From assembly GCF_016623615.1 (NCBI RefSeq), contig NZ_JAEHFX010000005.1:62001-126000 (forward strand): 64,000 nt of DNA, read 5' to 3'. A program made the translations under genes and the position numbers. The stretch comes from Adhaeribacter terrigena (GTDB lineage: Bacteria; Bacteroidota; Bacteroidia; Cytophagales; Hymenobacteraceae). How positions within the stretch are numbered: the stretch's first letter is position 1; each line of letters starts with the position of its first letter. Below the pieces are notes generated by a model. It searched no databases and had not been told where the DNA came from. It worked only from the letters and a program-made list of their open reading frames with translations. This document shows positions 57,965-64,000 of the stretch, piece by piece.

Positions 57965-59182
57965 ATGTTTTCTTTTAAAAAATTAGCCTTATTCGTCCTT
58001 CCCGCCGCCTTAATTTTCACTTCCTGCAAAGAGGAAGATGCTCCGAAACCAAACCCAAATCCCGGCACCCAGCCAGTAAATAATTTGCCGGCGCTGGTGC
58101 TGACCAATGTACTGGCTGATACTGTTTTACAAGACCGCAACACCGACCCAGCCAAAGCCGATTACCTGGTAAACAGCAACATCCGGATAGATGCCAAACT
58201 TACCCTAAAACCGGGCGTGGTGATCGGTTTTGCGCAGGATGCCCGCGTTGACCTGAACACTACCGGCAGCTTGATTGCCAAAGGCACGGCCGAAAAGAAG
58301 ATCCGCTTTATTGGCCAGACGGCGCAGAAGGGTTTCTGGAGCGGTATTATTATTTATTCCGCCGCCAGCGTCAACGAAATTTCGCACGCCGAAATTCTGC
58401 ACGCCGGCAGCAAAGCCATGCTCGACAACCAGAAAACGGCCGTCGCCTTATTTGAAAATGCCCGCGTTTCGGTAAGCAATTCCACGGTTTCGCAGAGCGG
58501 CGGTTTTGGCATGTACCTGCGCGACAACAGCATTCCGGTTACGTTTGCCAACAATGTTTTCAGCTATAACCAGGAAGCACCGTTGCAGGTAGCGGCCAAC
58601 CACGTAGCCGTTCTCGATGAAGCCAGTATTTATACCAATAATAACGGTCGCAACGCAGTAGAAGTGCGGGGTTCGCTTTTAACCGGCAACAACGAAATTA
58701 CCTGGCCGGCTTTTACCGATGGCACGCCGATCCGGTTTTTGGCAACTGTGGGCATCCGCACCGGCTGGAAACTCAAACCCGGTACTACCATAGAAATGGC
58801 GGAAGACAAGCAAATAAATATTGAAACCAATGGTTACCTGAATGCCGTAGGCACAGCTGCTAAAAAGATCGTATTTACGGGCACCGTAAAAGCCACCGGC
58901 ACCTGGAATGGCCTGGTAGTTTATACCCGCAGCGCGCTCAATGTCTTAGACCACGTTAAAATCCAGCATGCCGGCGGAAAAGCTTTATTTGGCGGCACCA
59001 AAGCAGCCATCGGGCTTTTCGGAACTTCGGCCACCAGCCTGGAAGTGCGCAACTCCGAGATCAGCCAGAGTGGCGGCTACGGCATTCACGTGTTCGGTAA
59101 TAAAGGCGTGCTGAACGCCGATGTGGAAACAGTAAACACGTTTACCGGCAATACCCAGGGCAACGTTTATTACGAGATATAA
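57965..59182 (+). CDS. right-handed beta-helix lipoprotein
   Basis: The 405-aa protein has lipobox LIFTSC (Cys20) and then a Pro/Asn-rich linker (KPNPNPGTQPV). Two related halves follow, each with LKPGVVIGFAQDARVDLNTT or LKPGTTIEMAEDKQINIETN, then the W-containing GFWSGIIIYS or GTWNGLVVYT, and SNSTVSQSGGFGMYL or RNSEISQSGGYGIHV. Such stacked strands are typical of parallel beta-helix (pectate-lyase-like) folds; no catalytic residues of a lyase are apparent. It is anchored to the outer membrane and possibly exposed. Two halves suggest an internal duplication. A terminator follows. Confidence 0.82.
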   Translation: MFSFKKLALFVLPAALIFTSCKEEDAPKPNPNPGTQPVNNLPALVLTNVLADTVLQDRNTDPAKADYLVNSNIRIDAKLTLKPGVVIGFAQDARVDLNTTGSLIAKGTAEKKIRFIGQTAQKGFWSGIIIYSAASVNEISHAEILHAGSKAMLDNQKTAVALFENARVSVSNSTVSQSGGFGMYLRDNSIPVTFANNVFSYNQEAPLQVAANHVAVLDEASIYTNNNGRNAVEVRGSLLTGNNEITWPAFTDGTPIRFLATVGIRTGWKLKPGTTIEMAEDKQINIETNGYLNAVGTAAKKIVFTGTVKATGTWNGLVVYTRSALNVLDHVKIQHAGGKALFGGTKAAIGLFGTSATSLEVRNSEISQSGGYGIHVFGNKGVLNADVETVNTFTGNTQGNVYYEI

Positions 59183-59220
59183 TCGCTGCAATCGCTGACT
59201 TTCAGGATTAACCCCACCTT

Positions 59221-59253
59221 AATCCTCCTCTAATTCAGGGGAGGATTTTTTTT
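59221..59253 (+). terminator. terminator after the beta-helix gene
   Basis: AATCCTCC pairs with GGAGGATT, followed by eight T. The sequence is a variant of the C-rich terminator after gltX. Confidence 0.85.
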
Positions 59254-59282
59254 AAGCTGTCAGCTAAAGAAAATGGCAAAGA

Positions 59283-59882
59283 AGTCTGAACACGATTTTA
59301 AGAGATTTATAGGATGGACAGGATTATATGTCTGAATGATGATTTCCAGGATTCGTGGGACTGCAGGATTTTGTCTGAATCAGAATTTACAGAAACGAAG
59401 TTCGGTGTAGCCAATTTGAGAATTTACAAAATCAACAAACAGAATGTATCGCTAGGAACAGCCCTTGTGGGTGTCCTTTTTACATATTCATTTCACGCCA
59501 ATCGCCAGCGCAGCGTTTCCTGAAATCAAGGACTGAAGAAAAGTAAACTAAAAAGAAGCGAACTACGAAGGCAAGCTGACACCAGTTTCTGTGCGAGCGG
59601 CCTCCAAGACTTCCGGTGCCACAGGCAGCCCGCAAGGGCAGGAAGGGTTGCAGCCGCGAACGCAGAAACGAAGCCGCCCGGCTTGAGGGAAAAAGCTTCA
59701 TTGAAAGTAAAATGCTGGTAGTTAAGAACAGAAGCTAGCTATGAAAACGGTATGCTTTCAAGCTCAAAAACTCAATAAAAAAACCTTCTTCTTAGCTTAA
59801 AGAGATCCCTCCTATCGTCGGGATGACAGAAAAAGCCGGGATGACCGAAAGAAAAACGCTATGCTTAAGACCTTAAAAACTC
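59283..59882 (+). repeat. composite repeat cassette, copy 2
   Basis: Order: TCTGAA-type repeats (59283-59440); the 240-bp block (59464-59692, with GCGAGCGGCCTCCAAGACTT and GGGTTGCAGCCGCGAACGCA); E30 (59743-59772, AAAACGGTATGCTTTCAAGC); GGGAT repeats (59802-59846); E30 (59852-59882, AAAACGCTATGCTTAAGACC). It occupies nearly the whole 707-bp gap before recJ. The block carries a deletion next to TTCCGGTGCC compared with copy 1. Confidence 0.87.
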
Positions 59883-59889
59883 TATAAAA

Positions 59890-61605
59890 TCAACTTTGAA
59901 ACCGAATATCCTTAATCCGCAGCTGCAACGAAATCACTCCCCGAAAAACATTCTGCTCTACGCAGTAGCACACATCAAAAGGGATGCCTTTCAGGATTTT
60001 CGGGTAATGGTCGGCCATGCCAAAAGCGATCGCATCAAATTCAGTAAAACCATCTTGCGTAAGGCGCAACTTTAAATGCGTATCGCCTACTACACGGCAG
60101 CTGCCGGTATCGTACACGCACTCCGAAGAAAATACCGGCGCCATGTTGCCCGGTCCGAAAGGCTGCATCTGGTTCAGGATCCGGAAAAACGATGGGGTAA
60201 TTTCTTTAAAATTAAGCGGCACATCTATTTCTACCTGCGGCGTTTGCTGCTCTTCGGTAATGGTACGGGCCACAATTTCCTCAAAACGCTCCCGGAAAGC
60301 CGGTACGTTTTCCACTTTCATGGTTAAGCCGGCCGCATACATGTGCCCGCCAAATTGCTCTAACAGATCCGAACATTCCACAATCGCGCTGTGCACATCG
60401 AAGCCGTGTACCGAGCGCGCGGAGCCGGAAGCCATGCCATCGTTAGAAGCTGTAAGAATAATGGTGGGCCGGTAATAACGTTCAATGCAGCGCGAAGCCA
60501 CAATGCCTACCACTCCTTTATGCCAGGTTTCCTTGTAAAGCACCGTCGATTTCGATTTCCGGAGAAAACTATCGCCTTCAATCATTTCCAGCGCTTCCTT
60601 GGTAATATTGGTGTCGTGCACCCGGCGGTTCTGGTTCGATTCGTTAATGCTTTTGGCTTCCTCGAAGGCTTCTTCTTTGGTTTTGGCCAGCAGCATGGCC
60701 ACCGAACGCTTGGCATCGCCCATGCGGCCGGCAGCGTTTATGCGCGGCGCAAACCCAAACACGATGCTGTTAATATCGAGGTCCTCCTTTAAAGCCGCCA
60801 GTTCTTTCAGCGCTTCCAGACCCGGACGTAAAGGCGCACCGGAATTCAGTAAACGCAAACCGAAATAGGCCAGAATGCGGTTTTCGCCGGTAATCGGCAC
60901 AATATCGGCGGCAATAGAAATTACGGCAAAATCGAGCAGGGCGTAAAGTTCGTCGGTATCTAAATTATTCTGCATGCTGAACGCCTGCATGAGCTTGAAC
61001 CCAACGCCGCAACCCGAAAGGTGTTTATAAGGATAAGGGCAGTCCGTTTGCTTCGGATCGAGCACGGCTACGGCCGCCGGAATCTGGTCGTCAGGTAAAT
61101 GGTGGTCGCAGATAATAAAATCGATGCCTTTTTCTTTGGCGTACGCTACTTTATCTACTGATTTTATGCCGCAATCGAGGCTGATGATGAGCTTAAAATC
61201 ATTTTCCGCAGCCCAGTTTATTCCATCTGTAGAAACGCCGTAGCCTTCTTTGTAACGGTCGGGAATGTAGTAATCTATTTTCCCCTGGAAATACGGCTGC
61301 AGATATTTGTAAGCCATGGCTACGGAAGTGGTGCCATCTACATCGTAATCGCCGTAGATCAGGATCTTTTCGCCGTTATGAAGTGCATCGTTCAGCCGGT
61401 TTACAGCCAGGTGCATGTCCTTCATCAGAAAAGGGTCGTGAAGGTCTTCTAAAGAAGGGCGGAAATAAGCTTTGGCTTCATCGAAAGTGCAGATATCGCG
61501 CTGACAAAGTATGGTTGCGATCTTTTCGTGAATAGACAGGCTCTTTGCCAGACTTTCCACTTTTTCAGGGGCCGGCGCCGCTTTATAAACCCATCTTTTC
61601 TCCAT
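59890..61605 (-). CDS. recJ: single-stranded-DNA-specific exonuclease RecJ
   Basis: The 571-aa DHH-family 5'-3' exonuclease acts on single-stranded DNA in recombination and mismatch repair. Motif I is ILIYGDYDVDGTTSVAMAY, motif III reads FIICDHHLPDDQIPAAVAVL, and GVGFKLMQAF follows. The DHHA1 domain includes GKWHKGVVGIVASR-type KETWHKGVVGIVASRCIERY and FGGHMYAAGLTM (GGH motif), and the OB fold follows. Length matches the family. The gene is divergent from a 37-aa membrane peptide gene. The pair is bracketed by inverted copies of the composite repeat cassette. Confidence 0.96.
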   Translation of the reverse strand: MEKRWVYKAAPAPEKVESLAKSLSIHEKIATILCQRDICTFDEAKAYFRPSLEDLHDPFLMKDMHLAVNRLNDALHNGEKILIYGDYDVDGTTSVAMAYKYLQPYFQGKIDYYIPDRYKEGYGVSTDGINWAAENDFKLIISLDCGIKSVDKVAYAKEKGIDFIICDHHLPDDQIPAAVAVLDPKQTDCPYPYKHLSGCGVGFKLMQAFSMQNNLDTDELYALLDFAVISIAADIVPITGENRILAYFGLRLLNSGAPLRPGLEALKELAALKEDLDINSIVFGFAPRINAAGRMGDAKRSVAMLLAKTKEEAFEEAKSINESNQNRRVHDTNITKEALEMIEGDSFLRKSKSTVLYKETWHKGVVGIVASRCIERYYRPTIILTASNDGMASGSARSVHGFDVHSAIVECSDLLEQFGGHMYAAGLTMKVENVPAFRERFEEIVARTITEEQQTPQVEIDVPLNFKEITPSFFRILNQMQPFGPGNMAPVFSSECVYDTGSCRVVGDTHLKLRLTQDGFTEFDAIAFGMADHYPKILKGIPFDVCYCVEQNVFRGVISLQLRIKDIRFQS

Positions 61606-61711
61606 CCTTCCGGTACTTTTATTTAGACTATAGAATACAAAAATAAGAAATTAGTTCCGGTAAACATCAATCCGGTTTTGGCGAGCCATGGACTTTGCGG
61701 TAAAATGTGCG

Positions 61712-61719
61712 TATTTTTG
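61712..61719 (+). promoter_or_regulatory. -7 box of the 37-aa membrane peptide gene
   Basis: TATTTTTGCAGC, 24 bases before the GTG start, supports transcription of the small gene; a transcript would begin about 15-20 bases upstream of it. Confidence 0.5.
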
Positions 61720-61742
61720 CAGCAGATAAACGAAAATTTGAA

Positions 61743-61856
61743 GTGAAGAAGCTTAAAGGAATTTACGAGAAATATAAAGATTATGCCCAGACCGATGTGC
61801 TGATGTACCTGTCGTTTATCATTTTCCTGATCATTCTTTTTGTTTTCTTCCGTTAA
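61743..61856 (+). CDS. 37-aa single-TM microprotein
   Basis: A GTG-initiated frame encodes a basic amphipathic head (KKLKGIYEKYKDYAQTDV) and one transmembrane helix (MYLSFIIFLIILFVFF) ending in Arg and TAA. No in-frame ATG precedes the helix. A strong -7 box lies just upstream and an E30 copy just downstream. Short proteins of this form are easily missed by gene callers. It is divergent from recJ and could be a peptide regulator or a subunit of a membrane complex; function unknown. Confidence 0.6.
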   Translation: MKKLKGIYEKYKDYAQTDVLMYLSFIIFLIILFVFFR

Positions 61857-61864
61857 CTTTTCAG

Positions 61865-62370
61865 GGTTTTTAAAGCGGAAAGCATAGCGTTTTCCTTTCG
61901 GTCATCTCGGCTTTTTCCGTCATCCCGACGATAGGAGGGATCTCTTTAAGCGAATAAGTTAGTTTGCTATTGAGTTTTTGAGCCTGAAAGGATACCGTTT
62001 TCATAGCTAGCTTCTGTTCTTAACTACCAGAATTTTACTTCCATAGTTTACTTTCTCCCTCAAGCCGGGTGGCTTCGTTTCTGCGTTCGCGGCTGCAACC
62101 CTTCCTGCCCTTGCGGGCTGCCTCCTGCGTCGGCACCGGAAGTCTTGGAGGCCGCTCTCACAGAAACTGGTATCGGTTTGCCTTCGTAGCCAGCTTCTTT
62201 TTAGTTTAGTTTTCTGGATAGCGTGATTTTCAGGATACGCTGCGCTGGCGGAATGCGGGAAAGCAAATCAAAAATAATCCTGTCCATCCCAAAAATCCTT
62301 AAAATCGTATTCAGACAAAAATCACCATAATCAATAAATCATAGTTCAGACTTGATTGCCGCTTACTTTA
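61865..62370 (-). repeat. composite repeat cassette, copy 3 (inverted)
   Basis: In reverse orientation: E30 (61865-61894), GGGAT repeat (61902-61943, GTCATCCCGACGATAGGAGG), E30 (61972-62002), the 240-bp block (about 62040-62262, with CTGCGTTCGCGGCTGCAACC and AAGTCTTGGAGGCCGCTCTC), TCTGAA-type repeats (62275-62370). It fills the 559-bp gap before the TPR gene and is inverted relative to copy 2 on the other side of recJ. Confidence 0.87.
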
Positions 62371-62415
62371 GCTGACGGTTTTAAGTCCTCCACTGATTTA
62401 GCTGTTGGGATGGGT

Positions 62416-64000
62416 TCAATTTACCACTGCATCGCCGCGGAGTTTCCGGAAACGTTTGCGGGCTTCTACTGAATAGGTACTTCCCGGAAACTTCAGGAGC
62501 AGATCGTTGTAGAGTTTCTGGGCAGTAGCTGTGTCTTTCAGGTTTTCCTCGGTGATTTTGGCGGTCAGAAACAGGGCATCGTCGGCTAAAATATCGTCGC
62601 TGTAGTTGGCCGTGATTTTAGCCAGGCTGAAAAGCGCATCGGTGTAATTGCCTTGCCGCAAAAATATCTTCGCTTTCTGAAAATAGATCTCATCGGCCAG
62701 GTTGTGGTTTGGGTATTGCTTCAGGATCTGGTCGAGTTTCTGAATGGCTTGCGCAAACTTATTCTGAAAAAGCATCAGATCAGCTTCCGCGTAAGCTTCC
62801 ATGGCAACTGTAGAAGTATCGAGGCCGGTATTGTCGGTAATGAGCAAGCTTAATTCCATGGCATCGTTGGCTATTTCGCGGCTGGTAGCCAGTTTCAGAA
62901 TGTCCAGGTGGGCCTGCGCCAGTTCAAAATCGCCTTTGTAGTAACTCAGCCGGGCGTTACGCAGTTTGGCTTCGTGCCCGATGGTAGTTTCCTTATGCGA
63001 TTTTTCTACCTGCGAATAAAGCAAGGTTGCTTCCCAGGGTTCGCCTTTCAGCAAATAAATATCGCCTAAGCTGATCTTGGCCTGTGCTACCAGATCGGCA
63101 TTGGCGCGGGGAGTATTGATCACTTCTTCCAGCAAAACAATGGCTTTATCTTTTTCATCGAGGTAAAAAGCATGCAGCATGGCTTGGTTTTTCATGGCTT
63201 CGGCCGTCTGCGGATTTTTCCCGAATTCAGTTAATAACTGCTGGTATTCCGTGATCAGGGTCCTGATCTTTTGCGGCTCGATCGGGAAGCTGTTTTTAAC
63301 CTGTTCTTCGCGGGCATTGAGTAAGCGCTGGCGCGCCATGGCGTAATACTGGCCCGAAGGATATTCTTTAGTAAGGTATTCGTAGGCTTCGATCGCGCTT
63401 TCGTAATCGCCGTTTTTCAGGCTGATCGCGCCCAGTTCAAAAATGCGCACCCCGTTTTCACGGTTACGGCGGTCCATGGCACGGGCCTGGATCAGTGCGC
63501 TGCCAAAGTCTTTCCGTTGCAGATAAACCCAAAGCAGTAATTCGCTCAATACCTTCTGGTCCGGGTTTTTCTGCACTTTCGAGATCAGCACGCGTTCCAG
63601 GGCTTCAAACTCCTTTTCGTCTTTGAGGCTGTTTTGCAGCATGTTTTGCGCGTAACCCGCCTGCCCCGGATTCACTTCTACCAAACCCAGCACCTCGCCC
63701 ATTACTTTATCAGTTTGCTTCTGCACCGTATAATGCTGGATCAGATCGCTGTAGTAAGCCAGGTTGTTGTTCTCCAGTTTGCGGCCCTGCAAATAGGTTT
63801 TCTCAACGTATTCGGGCAGATTTTTCTCACTGAAGGCGGCTGCCGTTGCCCGCACTTTGGGCGCGGTAAGCTGGCTGATCATTTTATCGAATTGCTTCTG
63901 GCTGTCTTCGGTTTTGCCGGCAGCTTTATAAACCAAACCCAGGTCAATTTCATAATCGGGGTTATCGGGCACTTTTTTTATGGCTTTTTTCACCAGCTTT
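62416..64000 (-). CDS. tetratricopeptide repeat protein (N-terminus beyond window)
   Basis: At least 527 residues are visible; the frame is still open at the right edge, since a GTG near 63993 is preceded by in-frame codons for KL. The chain is a long series of TPR-like hairpins: YEIDLGLVYKAAGKTEDSQK, RIFELGAISLKNGDYESAIE, AQAKISLGDIYLLKGEPWEA, ADEIYFQKAKIFLRQGNYTD and ALFLTAKITEENLKD. The last unit (LLLKFPGSTYSVEARKRFRK) is like those of BamD/YbgF-type TPR proteins. Any signal peptide would be outside the window. It probably acts as a scaffold in the envelope or cytoplasm. Confidence 0.85.
   Translation of the reverse strand, partial: KLVKKAIKKVPDNPDYEIDLGLVYKAAGKTEDSQKQFDKMISQLTAPKVRATAAAFSEKNLPEYVEKTYLQGRKLENNNLAYYSDLIQHYTVQKQTDKVMGEVLGLVEVNPGQAGYAQNMLQNSLKDEKEFEALERVLISKVQKNPDQKVLSELLLWVYLQRKDFGSALIQARAMDRRNRENGVRIFELGAISLKNGDYESAIEAYEYLTKEYPSGQYYAMARQRLLNAREEQVKNSFPIEPQKIRTLITEYQQLLTEFGKNPQTAEAMKNQAMLHAFYLDEKDKAIVLLEEVINTPRANADLVAQAKISLGDIYLLKGEPWEATLLYSQVEKSHKETTIGHEAKLRNARLSYYKGDFELAQAHLDILKLATSREIANDAMELSLLITDNTGLDTSTVAMEAYAEADLMLFQNKFAQAIQKLDQILKQYPNHNLADEIYFQKAKIFLRQGNYTDALFSLAKITANYSDDILADDALFLTAKITEENLKDTATAQKLYNDLLLKFPGSTYSVEARKRFRKLRGDAVVN

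Noticed and set aside
4179-62002. CRISPR array
   Set aside because: E30 copies are scattered one to three at a time, in both orientations, and overlap genes; no regular spacers and no cas genes.

Overview
The window looks like a chromosome segment of a Bacteroidota bacterium, most likely order Cytophagales, family Hymenobacteraceae. Lineage marks are type IX secretion (T9SS) C-terminal sorting domains, STN/carboxypeptidase-regulatory-type TonB receptors paired with DUF4249 lipoproteins, a FecI/FecR-type sigma/anti-sigma pair, DUF4270, a bacterial GGGP synthase, and promoters with TAnnTTTG -7 boxes. The genus is inference; there is no rRNA or tRNA gene in the window.

Layout. 1-3.6 kb: end of an AhpD-like gene, a lipoprotein, a small membrane protein and an HTTM protein. 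4.3-7.3 kb: a DnaJ-TPR protein, then a holin-X-like protein, a lysine-rich protein and GGGP synthase. 7.4-15.4 kb, mostly minus strand: YD-type lipoprotein, AraC regulator, acyl-CoA dehydrogenase, zinc metallopeptidase, heptose-phosphate adenylyltransferase, flippase-like protein, a frameshifted T9SS gene and panC. 15.5-24 kb: a short glycogen synthase-like gene, DUF4270, glmS, a 3-hydroxyacyl-CoA dehydrogenase domain, RidA, YihY and gltX. 24.7-37.4 kb is the outer-membrane/secretion locus: ECF sigma, FecR, TonB receptor, DUF4249, a seven-repeat T9SS protein, then an opposing DUF4249/TonB pair and a second seven-repeat T9SS protein. 37.5-48.5 kb: AIM24-like, GH3, four-helix-bundle and LptB genes, a methyltransferase, small envelope proteins, a CoA-transferase and TMEM175. 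48.6-64 kb: rhomboid protease, a secreted papain-like protease with a companion, a GreA/B-like factor, YebC, T9SS and beta-helix surface proteins, recJ and a TPR protein cut by the window edge.

The most unusual content is repetitive. A 30-bp element, here called E30, recurs about 50 times by hand count, in both orientations and at almost every gene junction. It reads AAAACGSTA, three free bases, TTTY, six free bases, AAAAASTM. Its fixed length and its A/T tracts spaced about one helical turn downstream of a core resemble the layout of Pasteurellaceae DNA-uptake sequences. Copies often occur in pairs around a terminator hairpin or around a second repeat (the GGGAT repeat, containing CCTCCTATCGTCGGGATGAC). 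Some copies supply stop codons, start-codon context or signal-peptide codons. E30 and the GGGAT repeat also belong to a composite cassette of about 550-600 bp present three times; two inverted copies flank recJ.

Starts were trimmed where the longest frame extends past a clear signal peptide or family N-terminus. All functional calls come from reading motifs and architecture; no database search was possible.
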